DNA of 64,000 nt from Kofleriaceae bacterium (GTDB lineage Bacteria > Myxococcota_A > Polyangia > Haliangiales > Haliangiaceae): assembly GCA_025357755.1 (NCBI GenBank), contig JANXOP010000447.1, forward strand, positions 17,528 through 81,527. The letters are read 5' to 3'. A program made the translations under genes and the position numbers. The notes under the pieces were generated by a model, which saw nothing but the letters and a program-made list of their open reading frames with translations, had not been told where the DNA came from and made no database searches. Shown piece by piece: positions 52,301 through 59,906 of the stretch. Within the stretch, counting starts at the first letter, position 1, and each line of letters starts with the position of its first letter.

Positions 52301-54090
52301 CGCGGATGACCGAGCTCCACTTCGTGCGGTGCTCCGAATCGATCGTGAATCAGCTCGCGATGATCCGGAAGTTCGACGGCAACGCGAAGATCGTCTCGTT
52401 CTACGCGCCCTACCTGTGCACCGGCTGCAGCAGCCCGATCGAGCGCCTGCTCGACCTCGAGCGTGACACCGCGGAGATCACGGCGATGGCACCGACGACC
52501 ATGACGTGCCCCCGCTGCGCGAACGAGGCGCGGTTCGATGACGACGCGCGATCGTACTTCGCGTTCGCCTCCGCGAGCCTGGGAGCCGTGATTCCGGCAG
52601 ATGTCCGCGCGCTTCACGATGCCCTGGTCGCTCGCGAGCAGCCCGCAATCTCCGAGGACATCGAGAAGACCGTCGAGGGCAACGCGACCGTGATCCGCGT
52701 TCGGGGAAAGCTTTCGGGTCAGCTGCGGTGGCCCCGCATCCTCGATGGCATCGAAGGCCCGCTCGCGATCGACCTCGCCGAGATTCCCGCGCTCGACGAC
52801 GCCGGTGTCCGTCACCTCGATCAGGCGCTCCGCGGGCTGCCGGGCTCGGTCGGGCCGATCGAGCTCGCCCACGCTCCGGTACCCGTCGTCGAGAGCATCA
52901 TCGATCTCGTGCGCCCGAACGGGCGGTTCACGGTGACCTCGGCGATCGTGCCTGCCTTCTGCCCCGCGTGTGCGGTCCAGCGCCCTGCCTCCGTGAAGAT
53001 CGATCGCTACGTCGCCGACCTCGCGGCGGGACGCGAGCATCACGTCGCGTGCAAGCGCTGCAATGGCGCGTTGCAACTCGCCGCGAGCACCGCCTTCGAC
53101 CGCCTGTGCGCAGCGCAGCGCCCGGCGATCGCGCGTGCGGTCTCGCCGGCGGAACCGGTCATCGCGCGCGCCCCGAGTGTCGCAGCGGCTCGAGCACGCA
53201 GCTTTCCGTGGCCCACGCTCGCGATCGCGGGCGCCGCGGTCGTCGTCGTCGCCGTGATCGTGACGCTCGGTGCTCGCCGCGCGCCGGTCGCGGCTCCGGT
53301 GGTGCCGCCGCCGGTCGCCTCGGTGCCGGCCGCTGCGGCTCCGGTCGCCGCGGCCATCGAGAAGCCCACGCCCGCCGCGGGCTCCGCGTGGCAAGGCACG
53401 AATGATCTGCCGCCCGCGTGGGTCGAACGTCCGTTCGCGATCGAGGGTGACGACGTGTTCGTGCTCGGTCACGGTCTGACGAGCGCCAGCGCGGAGGGCT
53501 CGCTCGAGGCCGCGCGGCGCGATGCGACGGCCCGGCTGGTCGATCAAATCTATCTCGACCTCGCCGGTTCTTCGGTCCACGACTTCATCGACAAGCGGCT
53601 GCGTCGCGATGCACCCGGCGCCGACCAGGCGATCAGCGATCGCTTCCTCGCGCAGCACGCGCGCGACATTGCCTTCGAGCGCGCCGAGCTCTCGTCGCGT
53701 ACGCGCGATCATGGCACCGAGGTCTACGTCCGCTACAAGCTCGGCAAGAAGCAGTACGATCAACTCGTCGCGAGCTACCGCGGCACGGCACGATTCCGCG
53801 GCGCCGAGGTCGCGGAGGTGTTCCCGCTGCTCGATACCGCGTTCCATGCGGGCGGTCAGCTCGTCGTGATCGGCGTCGATCCGCGCAGCGCTGCAGAGCT
53901 GGCGGGCATTCGCGAGGGCGATGTCGTGCGCACGCTCGCCGGGGTCCCGGTCGTGACGATCGAGGCGTTCCGGCAAGCCAGCGTGAACGCGTGGGCGAAC
54001 CTCGAGCCACGTGGCCGGCTGAGCCTCGGGCTCGAATCGGCCGGGGCCGCGAAGCCGGTCACGCTGTTCAAGCCGGCACCCCAGCCCTAA
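49324..54090 (+). CDS. Tandem-FIST, twin STAS/zinc-ribbon membrane protein with PDZ end
   Basis: A 1,588-residue protein not matching any architecture I know. Order: FIST domain 1 (about 1-380; 'VIGCSSAGEIHGTR', 'GGLSGDGAAFKRTW', 'GFYSYGEISPF'), FIST domain 2 (about 423-809), nearly identical to the first, Pro/Thr-rich linker, STAS-like domain 1 (about 926-1030) with Cys pairs at 1032/1035 and 1062/1065, STAS-like domain 2 (about 1113-1207) with pairs at 1213/1216 and 1243/1246, one membrane helix (about 1295-1317), an LPP20-like region ('PPAWVERPF', 'DATARLVDQIYLDLAG'), and a C-terminal PDZ domain ('GVDPRSAAELAGIREGDVVR'). FIST domains bind small ligands in signalling proteins. Predicted topology puts FIST and STAS parts in the cytoplasm and LPP20/PDZ in the periplasm. 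The frame is open further upstream, but ATG 49324 has a strong binding site. Confidence 0.88.
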   Translation: MQSHATSYDLTARAWASALPPLDSPRTLVLGFGAPELIDSPSAFGELAKAYPRSLVIGCSSAGEIHGTRVRDHSLAVTVTRFDKTDLQLASLGVTTPAESFAAGQTLAKRLVAKPGLRGVLILSEGLHVNGSELIRGLNAVLDDSIVVTGGLSGDGAAFKRTWVAIGGVLKSDVVAAVGFYGDHVVIGHGSKGGWDKFGPERVVTRSEGNVLFELDGKPALALYKEYLGDKAKDLPSSGLLFPLALRANASDDKLIVRTLLAVDHAANSLTFAGDVPTGQLARLMKADFERLIDGAGTAGSMTLENGAAPPNTDSLVVAISCVGRRLVLGPRIEEEMEAVRDALDNPRATLTGFYSYGEISPFATGHCDLHNQTMTLTSFSESPSALSRPAPAPTFEDTNTELAPLAPLAPIAAPPGTGFAIGQLAWDATSRAWSAKLPPLDSPRTLVLGFGAPELMDHPEAFGELAKMYPRSLVLGCSSAGEIHGTRVLDHSLAVTVTRFDKTDLQLASLEVRSPAESFATGQTLAKRLVAKPGLRGVLILSEGLHVNGSELIRGFNAVIDDSIVVTGGLSADGAAFKRTWVAIGGKLKSDVVAAVGFYGDHVVIGHGSKGGWDKFGPERVVTRAEGNVLYELDGRPALELYKEYLGDKAKDLPSSGLLFPLALRADTSDDKLIVRTLLSVDHAKNSMTFAGDVPTGQLARLMKADFERLIDGAGTAGAMTLETGSQRAGLAPQTDALVVAISCVGRRLVLGPRIEEEMEAVRDALGTTRAKQSKITGFYSYGEISPYATGQADLHNQTMTITSFSESLTALARPARVPRGSAPVITTTTQTTVPMPANRPRVPGRVSTPPAVAITPQVAAATGQSPTARTLASQPTLTLTLGSTPIAPIAPIAPIAQVAMPAIRASREQIAQVGPATPTVRVPRTIGTDAAIEVSREGELTLVHMRGRLTESFKGEALGRTLVGRVVFDLGEVDRVTSFGVREWLAMLAAARMTELHFVRCSESIVNQLAMIRKFDGNAKIVSFYAPYLCTGCSSPIERLLDLERDTAEITAMAPTTMTCPRCANEARFDDDARSYFAFASASLGAVIPADVRALHDALVAREQPAISEDIEKTVEGNATVIRVRGKLSGQLRWPRILDGIEGPLAIDLAEIPALDDAGVRHLDQALRGLPGSVGPIELAHAPVPVVESIIDLVRPNGRFTVTSAIVPAFCPACAVQRPASVKIDRYVADLAAGREHHVACKRCNGALQLAASTAFDRLCAAQRPAIARAVSPAEPVIARAPSVAAARARSFPWPTLAIAGAAVVVVAVIVTLGARRAPVAAPVVPPPVASVPAAAAPVAAAIEKPTPAAGSAWQGTNDLPPAWVERPFAIEGDDVFVLGHGLTSASAEGSLEAARRDATARLVDQIYLDLAGSSVHDFIDKRLRRDAPGADQAISDRFLAQHARDIAFERAELSSRTRDHGTEVYVRYKLGKKQYDQLVASYRGTARFRGAEVAEVFPLLDTAFHAGGQLVVIGVDPRSAAELAGIREGDVVRTLAGVPVVTIEAFRQASVNAWANLEPRGRLSLGLESAGAAKPVTLFKPAPQP
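49330..50480 (+). repeat. FIST-domain duplication, copy 1
   Basis: First copy of a roughly 1.15 kb internal duplication; the second lies at about 50590-51750. Long stretches are identical in protein ('CSSAGEIHGTR', 'GVLILSEGLHVNGSELIRG', 'YKEYLGDKAKDLPSSGLLF') and mostly identical in DNA, with differences concentrated at third positions. Confidence 0.85.
50590..51750 (+). repeat. FIST-domain duplication, copy 2
   Basis: Second copy of the internal duplication beginning near 49330. It differs by scattered substitutions and a short insertion near the C-terminal end ('GSQRAGLAPQ' against 'GAAPPN', and 'TTRAKQSKI' against 'NPRATL'). Confidence 0.85.
51982..52017 (+). repeat. Four tandem copies of a 9-base unit (ccgatcgcg)
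   Basis: Exact repeat coding Pro-Ile-Ala four times in the linker between FIST domain 2 and the first STAS-like domain. It is in frame, so copy-number change would alter linker length only. Confidence 0.9.
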
Positions 54091-54091
54091 C

Positions 54092-55624
54092 GTGCAGCTC
54101 GGCAAGTACGAGATCGTGACGAGGCTCGCGTCCGGCGGTATGGCCGAGATCCATGCCGCGCGTGACAGTGATCGCCGGGTCGTGATCGTGAAGCAGATGC
54201 TCGCGCAGTTCACCGACAAGTCCGATTATGTCGAGATGTTCCTCGACGAGGGCCGCACGGTCTCGCTGCTGCGCCATCCCAACATCGTCGAGATGTATGA
54301 TTTCGGCTTCGTCGGCGAGGTCCCGTACCTCGCGATGGAATACCTCCACGGCGTCGATGTCCGCGCCCTGCTCCGCGCGGCCAAGCTCGCCGCGACGCCC
54401 GTGCCATTTCCGATCGTGGTCGCGATCGGAAAGGCCGCCAGTGCGGGACTCCACCACGCACACGAGGCGCGCTCGCTCGACGGCTTCCCGCTCGAGATCG
54501 TTCATCGCGATGTCTCACCGCAAAACTTGATCGTTGCCTTCGATGGCCGCGTGAAGCTGATCGATTTCGGGATCGCCAAGAGTCGCGGCCGCATGCACGA
54601 GACGCGCGCAGGTTCACTCAAGGGCAAGGTGCCCTACATGGCTCCGGAGCAGGTGCGCGCGGGCGTGCTCGATCGCCGGACCGATGTCTATGCGCTCGGG
54701 GTCGTGCTGTTCGAGCTCGTCACCGGCCGCCGGCCTTACATCGCAGAGCGCGATGCCGAGCCCAAGGGCGAGTTCAGCTTGATGATGGCGATCGTCGGCC
54801 ACAAGCTCGCCTCGGCGAGCCGGCTGCGTCCAGATGTGTCACCGGAGCTCGAACGGATCCTCGGGTGCGCCCTGGGAGCCAAGCCCACCGATCGGTTCGC
54901 GACCGCCGGCGAGATGGCCGAGTCGCTCGCGGCCCTGCCTTGTGCGACGCAAGCGCAGGTCGCGGCCTATCTGAGCGTGCTATTCGGCGATCGACCCTCG
55001 CTCGCTCGAGTCGACATCGACGAGGCCGCGACCGAGATCCAGCAGCTCGAAGAGCTGCGCACGAGCGGCGACGATGACTACGATCTCGTCGTCGATGCGC
55101 CGGAGGTGCCGGCGCAGATGATGGTCCGCGCCGCTTTCGAGAAGCGGGTCGAGGGTGATCGGACGACCCTGCGGCTCGAGCGCTCGGTCGACGCGAGCTT
55201 TCGCTGGGCGAAGCTGCTCGACGGAGTGGAGGGTTCGGTCGAGCTCGATCTCGGTGCGGTGGTCCTCGAGCCAGCCACGTGTGCCGCCGCGGCCGTCGCG
55301 TTGCGCGGGCTCGGTACCGAAGCGCGATCGATCGAGATCCTCGGTGCGCCGCTCGCACTCGCGAAGGCCCTCGCGGGCTCGCGTGCGACGATCCGCTCGA
55401 TCGCCACGCTCGGTCACTGCACGAGGTGCACCGCGACGCGGATCGTGGTGCTGCCGTACGCCGAGCTCGGCCGCGCGTGTTGCCCGCAGTGCGCCACGCC
55501 GCTGTGGCTCGCGGAGCTCGCCCCGCCACCCCGCGCACCCAGGGATCGCCGCACGATCGTCCTCGCGGTCCTGATCGCGAGCGCGGGGCTCGGTGCGGCG
55601 CTCGCCCTGCGAGGTGCGTTCTGA
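54092..55624 (+). CDS. Ser/Thr protein kinase with C-terminal STAS/zinc-ribbon unit and membrane anchor
   Basis: A 510-residue protein starting at GTG 54092, one base after the FIST gene's stop. Catalytic domain: 'LASGGMAEIHAA', Lys-34, 'IVHRDVSPQNLIV' (Asp-140), 'LIDFGIAK' (Asp-158), 'YMAPEQV'. Residues about 350-440 align with the second STAS-like domain of the FIST protein ('VEGDRTTLRL', 'RWAKLLDGVEGSVELDLG', 'ALRGLG'), followed by the same type of Cys pairs (443/446 and 464/467). A hydrophobic helix closes the protein (about 484-506). Kinases in partner switches phosphorylate STAS proteins; here a STAS-like domain is built into the kinase. Its stop overlaps the ATG of the next gene by one base. 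Confidence 0.92.
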   Translation: MQLGKYEIVTRLASGGMAEIHAARDSDRRVVIVKQMLAQFTDKSDYVEMFLDEGRTVSLLRHPNIVEMYDFGFVGEVPYLAMEYLHGVDVRALLRAAKLAATPVPFPIVVAIGKAASAGLHHAHEARSLDGFPLEIVHRDVSPQNLIVAFDGRVKLIDFGIAKSRGRMHETRAGSLKGKVPYMAPEQVRAGVLDRRTDVYALGVVLFELVTGRRPYIAERDAEPKGEFSLMMAIVGHKLASASRLRPDVSPELERILGCALGAKPTDRFATAGEMAESLAALPCATQAQVAAYLSVLFGDRPSLARVDIDEAATEIQQLEELRTSGDDDYDLVVDAPEVPAQMMVRAAFEKRVEGDRTTLRLERSVDASFRWAKLLDGVEGSVELDLGAVVLEPATCAAAAVALRGLGTEARSIEILGAPLALAKALAGSRATIRSIATLGHCTRCTATRIVVLPYAELGRACCPQCATPLWLAELAPPPRAPRDRRTIVLAVLIASAGLGAALALRGAF

Positions 55625-56622
55625 TGCCGAAACTCTCGCCGGTCATCCTCGAGAGCGGCCCCGCCACGATCGGCGTCCTCGAACGAAACCGCACCGTGCT
55701 CGCGCGTGCGACGCGGATCGTGCGCGCGGCCGCGGGTCTCAGCCACATCGCCAGCGAGACCGATCCAGCCGGCCTGCGCGCGCAGCTCTCCCCCGAAACC
55801 CGGCTGCTCGTGTGCAGCGACCAGGATTTCGAGCTGGCCCTCGATTGGACCCGACGCTACTTTCCGCGCGCGCGGGTGCTCGTCTGGAGCTCCGGCCCGA
55901 TGGAACCGCTCGTGCTCGCAGCCGCGCGCGATCCACACGTGCGCGGCATCCTCGGGTGGCCCTCGTTCCTTTCGATGCCCCGCCCGTGGGAGCTCGCGCT
56001 CGCGGTCCGTCGCGCGCTCCACCAGGCCGAGACCATGCTCCACCTCACCGAGTTGTTCGTGGGCGCGCCGGTCACGACCAAGTACGCATCGCAGACCTCG
56101 GCCGATCGCGACTCGATCTGCGGCGAGCTGGTCGGGCTCGCGGAGCGCGCCGGTGCCACCGACCGCATGCTCGGCCGGATCGGCGAGGTCAGCCACGAGC
56201 TGCTGATGAACGCGATGTACGACGCGCCGGTCAATCACTACGGCGAATCGCGCTACGCGCACGATCGTCGCGCCTCGATCGCGCTCGAGGATCACGAGGT
56301 CCCTAGCGCACGCTTCGCGACCGATGGCACGCTCGTCGCGATCCAGGTCACCGATCCGTTCGGCCGGCTGACCCGCGCCCACGTCCTCGCCAGCATCGCA
56401 CGCGGTCAGGCGAACAGCGCTGGCGATGCCGTGATCGATGCGTCGAATGGCGGCGCCGGACTCGGCCTGTGGAAGATCTACTCGCAGGCCGCGATCACGA
56501 TCGTCGACGTGATCGCCGGCCACTCGACGAGCGTCACCGCCGTGTTCGATATCGACATCGCGCCGCGCGAGGCCCGCACCATGCCGGGCTCGCTGCACCT
56601 GTTCGATCGCGAGCTGGTCTAG
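55624..56622 (+). CDS. GHKL ATP-binding protein with pseudo-receiver domain
   Basis: From ATG 55624 (overlapping the kinase stop) the product has 332 residues. Residues about 12-140 look like a receiver-type domain ('VLERNRTVLARATRIVRA', 'RLLVCSDQDFELAL', 'VLVWSSG') without a clear phosphorylatable Asp. The C-terminal half is a histidine-kinase-like ATPase domain: N-box 'VSHELLMNAMYDAPV' (about 189-203), 'VTDPFGRL' in place of the D-x-G box, and 'GGAGLGLWKIYSQA' (about 277-290). There is no dimerisation His, so it resembles RsbW/SpoIIAB-type anti-sigma or switch kinases rather than a sensor kinase. It converges with the K+ channel gene with a four-base overlap. Confidence 0.83.
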   Translation: MPKLSPVILESGPATIGVLERNRTVLARATRIVRAAAGLSHIASETDPAGLRAQLSPETRLLVCSDQDFELALDWTRRYFPRARVLVWSSGPMEPLVLAAARDPHVRGILGWPSFLSMPRPWELALAVRRALHQAETMLHLTELFVGAPVTTKYASQTSADRDSICGELVGLAERAGATDRMLGRIGEVSHELLMNAMYDAPVNHYGESRYAHDRRASIALEDHEVPSARFATDGTLVAIQVTDPFGRLTRAHVLASIARGQANSAGDAVIDASNGGAGLGLWKIYSQAAITIVDVIAGHSTSVTAVFDIDIAPREARTMPGSLHLFDRELV

Positions 56623-57650
56623 GTGGTCGCGCTCTGGAGCGCCTTGACCTGATCGGCGGAGCCGAGCACGACCAGCGTCATCCCGACGGAGAGCTTCTCG
56701 TTCGCATCGGGGTTGTAGGTCCACTCACCTTCGTCGCCGGGCCGCATCGCGAGCACGGTCATGCCGAAGCGCTCGCGCACGCGCGCATCGCGCAGCGTGG
56801 TGCCGAGCTCCGCGGTCCGAGCGCCGAGGCGGACCTCGGCGATGCGGTAGGCGGTGCGGCGATCGCGCAGCATGTCATCGAGGAACGCGACCACCGCGGG
56901 CCGCAGCAGCTCGGAGACCAGGCGCATGCCACCGATGAAATTCGGTGAGACCACCGCATCGGCCCCCGCGCGCTTGATCTTCTCGACGTGCGAGAGCTCG
57001 GCGCAGCGCGCGACGATCCGCGCGGTCGGATTGGTCTGGCGCGCCGAGACCGTGAGGTAGAGGTTGTCCTTATCCGAGGACAGCGCGGCGACGAGGCCCT
57101 TCGCCGTGCCGAGGTTCGTCTGGTTGATCACGTCGTCGTCGGTCGCGTCGCCCACGATATAGGTGTAGGCCGCGTTCGGATGGCGATCGGCGATCTCCTT
57201 GAGCTCGTGCTCGTTCATGTCGATCGCGATCACCGGCACACCCGTGGCGATCAGCTCTTCGATCACGTTGCGGCCGGTCGAGCCGGCGCCACACACGATC
57301 ACGTGGTCCTTCATCTTCTTCATCCGTTTCTTGAGCTTGTTCGCGAACAGAACGTTCTTGAGATCACCTTCGATGATGAACGCCGTGATGGTCGAGGCGA
57401 AAAACACGATCGTGCCGGTGCCGAACAAGAGCAACACGATCGTGAAGCCACGGGCGTACTCCGTGATGTCCATGCCCTGCAGGACCTCGGCATAGCCGAC
57501 GGTCGTGATCGTGATGACCGTCATGTACGCGCAGTCGGCCATCGGCCACCGGCCATGCCCGATCATGTAATAGCCGAACGACCCGCCGAGCACGACCAAG
57601 AGGATCGCGACCAGGCCGTACATCATGCGTTTCAGCGTCGGAGTGAGCAT
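56619..57650 (-). CDS. Two-helix K+ channel with RCK (TrkA) regulatory domain
   Basis: A 343-residue channel subunit from ATG 57650. Two hydrophobic helices flank a pore loop with 'TITTVGYAE' (selectivity filter 49-55, normally TVGYGD/E). A cytosolic RCK_N domain follows ('VIVCGAGSTGRNVIEELIA', 'AIDMNEHELKEIAD', 'VGDATDDDVI'), then an RCK_C domain ('RIAEVRLGARTAELGTTLRD', 'LSVGMTLVVLGSADQV'). It resembles MthK-like and other prokaryotic RCK channels gated by ligands binding the RCK ring. The GYAE filter departs from the usual GYGD. The frame continues upstream to 57695 but the helix begins soon after Met at 57650. Confidence 0.92.
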   Translation of the reverse strand: MLTPTLKRMMYGLVAILLVVLGGSFGYYMIGHGRWPMADCAYMTVITITTVGYAEVLQGMDITEYARGFTIVLLLFGTGTIVFFASTITAFIIEGDLKNVLFANKLKKRMKKMKDHVIVCGAGSTGRNVIEELIATGVPVIAIDMNEHELKEIADRHPNAAYTYIVGDATDDDVINQTNLGTAKGLVAALSSDKDNLYLTVSARQTNPTARIVARCAELSHVEKIKRAGADAVVSPNFIGGMRLVSELLRPAVVAFLDDMLRDRRTAYRIAEVRLGARTAELGTTLRDARVRERFGMTVLAMRPGDEGEWTYNPDANEKLSVGMTLVVLGSADQVKALQSATT

Positions 57651-57756
57651 CTTCGAGTGCTTTCGAGCTCCGCACTGCCGTCGGCAGCGCTGCACGCCGG
57701 AAGCAAGTTCCGGCTTGCACGCGGCAGTTCATAGTACCCGTGGTAAGACCCCTATC

Positions 57757-59301
57757 ATGCAGCTCCTGGGCAGCTTTCTCGCCGGTGGTTGGTCGAACGG
57801 ATCGGGTGCCACGCAGGCGCTCCTCAACCCCGCGACCGAGGCTGTCGTCGCCGAAGTTCACGCCGGTGGGCACGATCTCGCGCAGGCCTTCGCGTTCGCG
57901 CGCGAAGCTGGCACCGCCGAGCTCGCGCAGCTCACGTTCGCGCAACGCGGCGAGCTCGTCGCTGCACTCGCCAAGGCGATCCACGGCGCGCGCGAGGAGC
58001 TGATCGCGCTCGCGATCGCGAACTGCGGCAACACCCGCAGTGATGCGAAGTTCGATATCGATGGCGCGGCGGTCACGCTCTCGCACTACGCCGACCTCGG
58101 TGCGAAGCTCGGCGCGCACACGCTACTCGGCGATGGCGAGCCGATCCAGGTCGGGCGCACCGCGCGGATGAGCGGCCAGCACATCTGGGTCTCGCGTCGC
58201 GGCGTCGCGGTCCATATCAACGCGTTCAACTTCCCGGCGTGGGGCACGTGCGAGAAGCTGGCGTGCTCGCTGATCGCGGGCATGCCGGTGATCTCGAAGC
58301 CCGCGACCGCGACCGCGCATGTCGCGTGGCGGTTGGCGCAGCTGTTCGAGCCGCTGTTGCCCAAGGGCGTCCTGCAGATGCTGATCGGCCCCGCCGGCTC
58401 ACTGCTCGATCACGTCACGCCGGCCGATGTCGTCGCGTTCACCGGCGGGAGCTCGACCGCGCAGATGCTGCGCGGCAAGGTCCCGCACGCCCGCCTCAAT
58501 ATCGAGGCAGATTCGCTCAACGCCGCGGTGCTCGGTCCCGATGTCGAGGTCACGAGCGAGGTCGGCAACCTGTTCCTCTCCGATGTCGTGCGCGACATGA
58601 CCCAGAAGAGCGGCCAGAAATGCACCGCGATCCGTCGCGTGCTCGTCCCCGAGGACAAGCTCGCCGAGGTCGCCGAGGGGCTGAAGGAGCGGCTCGCCAG
58701 CTTCAAGATCGGCAACCCCGAGCTCGAGGAAGTCCGCATCGGTCCAGTCGCGAGCGCTCAGCAACTCGAGGATGTGAAGGCGGGTATCGCGCGGCTCGCC
58801 GCGGCGACCGAAGAAGTCTACGGCGGCCGCGGCGAGGTCCCAGGTCCTGGGCCGCTCGGCGTCCCCGAGGGCAAGGGCTTCTTCGTCGGTCCAGTCCTGC
58901 GCCGCGCCTCGAACGCGATGACCTGTGCCCCGCTCAACGAGCACGAAGTGTTCGGCCCGGTGTCCACGCTCGCGCCCTATTCCGGTGACGCCGCGTACGC
59001 GGCCGCGTTCATCGCGAAAGGCGAAGGCTGCCTCGTCAGCTCCGCGTACTCCGACGATCGCGATTGGGTCCAGACCTTCGTCACGAACGCCGCGCCATGG
59101 GCGGGTCGCCTCTTCCTCGGCTCCTCGAAGATGGCGGCGATGTCGCCCGGGCCTGGCACCGTACTTCCCTCCCTCGTCCACGGCGGCCCGGGTCGCGCGG
59201 GCGGTGGCGAGGAGCTCGGTGGCCAGCGCGGCTTACAGTTCTACATGCAGCGCACCGCGCTCGAGGGCGATGCCAGCGTCCTCAAGTCGCTGATCGGATA
59301 A
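57757..59301 (+). CDS. Aldehyde dehydrogenase of the BoxD/PaaZ type
   Basis: The 514-residue product starts 'MQLLGSFLAGGWSNGSG' and is typical of CoA-linked semialdehyde dehydrogenases in aromatic catabolism: BoxD (3,4-dehydroadipyl-CoA semialdehyde) or the ALDH half of PaaZ. Visible are 'NFPAWGTCEKLACSLIAGMP', 'FTGGSSTAQ', Glu-250 in 'IEADSLN' and the catalytic Cys-289 in 'SGQKCTAIRR'. The hydratase half of PaaZ is absent, which favours BoxD. No box or paa genes are adjacent in this window, so the exact substrate stays open. The upstream extension of the frame to 57625 has no support. A short anchored protein follows three bases later. Confidence 0.88.
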   Translation: MQLLGSFLAGGWSNGSGATQALLNPATEAVVAEVHAGGHDLAQAFAFAREAGTAELAQLTFAQRGELVAALAKAIHGAREELIALAIANCGNTRSDAKFDIDGAAVTLSHYADLGAKLGAHTLLGDGEPIQVGRTARMSGQHIWVSRRGVAVHINAFNFPAWGTCEKLACSLIAGMPVISKPATATAHVAWRLAQLFEPLLPKGVLQMLIGPAGSLLDHVTPADVVAFTGGSSTAQMLRGKVPHARLNIEADSLNAAVLGPDVEVTSEVGNLFLSDVVRDMTQKSGQKCTAIRRVLVPEDKLAEVAEGLKERLASFKIGNPELEEVRIGPVASAQQLEDVKAGIARLAAATEEVYGGRGEVPGPGPLGVPEGKGFFVGPVLRRASNAMTCAPLNEHEVFGPVSTLAPYSGDAAYAAAFIAKGEGCLVSSAYSDDRDWVQTFVTNAAPWAGRLFLGSSKMAAMSPGPGTVLPSLVHGGPGRAGGGEELGGQRGLQFYMQRTALEGDASVLKSLIG

Positions 59302-59304
59302 ACC

Positions 59305-59823
59305 ATGCGGAAGTATCTCATCGCCCTCGCCGTCACCGTCAGCGTCGCCATCGCGGCGATGGGTTTCATCGCGTGGAAGTCGGTCGATCGCCAGAAGTCG
59401 GCCGGCGTCAACGTCGAGGTCATCAGCGCCGCACGGCAAGAAGCCAAGCAGCTCTACCCGATGTGTCTCGACAGTCCCGCCGCGGTCCACAACGGCGTGG
59501 CCACCGGCACCGAGCACTTCGAAGACTTGCTGACGACCGATCCCAAGAAGGCGCGCGCGAAGCTCGTCGACGTGGTCGTCCCCGTGATCGAATCGCGCCA
59601 GCTCGCCTGCACGAGCACGCTCGCCGACTTCGGCGAGGTCAAGAAGATCGCCTCGCAGAAGGACGGCTACGTCGAAGGCGCTCAGCCGAAAGTCGAAGCC
59701 GTGATCGCGCGCTTCAAGACCACGCACCTCGCCGCCGATCAGCTGCGCGAGGCGATCGATCGCAATGCACCGAAGGACGAGCTCCTCGCGAAGCTCGCCG
59801 CGCTGCGCACCTCGACGAACTAG
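59305..59823 (+). CDS. Unknown protein with N-terminal membrane anchor or signal
   Basis: A 172-residue product beginning 'MRKYLIALAVTVSVAIAAMG', a signal peptide or anchor, followed by a helical, Lys/Ala/Asp-rich domain with two Cys ('YPMCLDSP' and 'QLACTSTLADF'). It has no family I recognise. It starts three bases after the aldehyde dehydrogenase stop and may be co-transcribed with it. Confidence 0.7.
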   Translation: MRKYLIALAVTVSVAIAAMGFIAWKSVDRQKSAGVNVEVISAARQEAKQLYPMCLDSPAAVHNGVATGTEHFEDLLTTDPKKARAKLVDVVVPVIESRQLACTSTLADFGEVKKIASQKDGYVEGAQPKVEAVIARFKTTHLAADQLREAIDRNAPKDELLAKLAALRTSTN

Positions 59824-59906
59824 TCAGGAGAGCGTTCGCGGTTACGCGCTCGTGTGATTTCAGCGAGCTACGAAGCGAAACGTGAGGGGAGCGTTACCGT
59901 CCCCAT

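Noticed and set aside
51748..54219. Minus-strand open frame of 823 codons opposite the FIST gene
   Set aside because: The product is Arg/Asp/Glu-rich with no motif, whereas the plus strand has FIST, STAS-like and PDZ signatures and a strong ribosome binding site.
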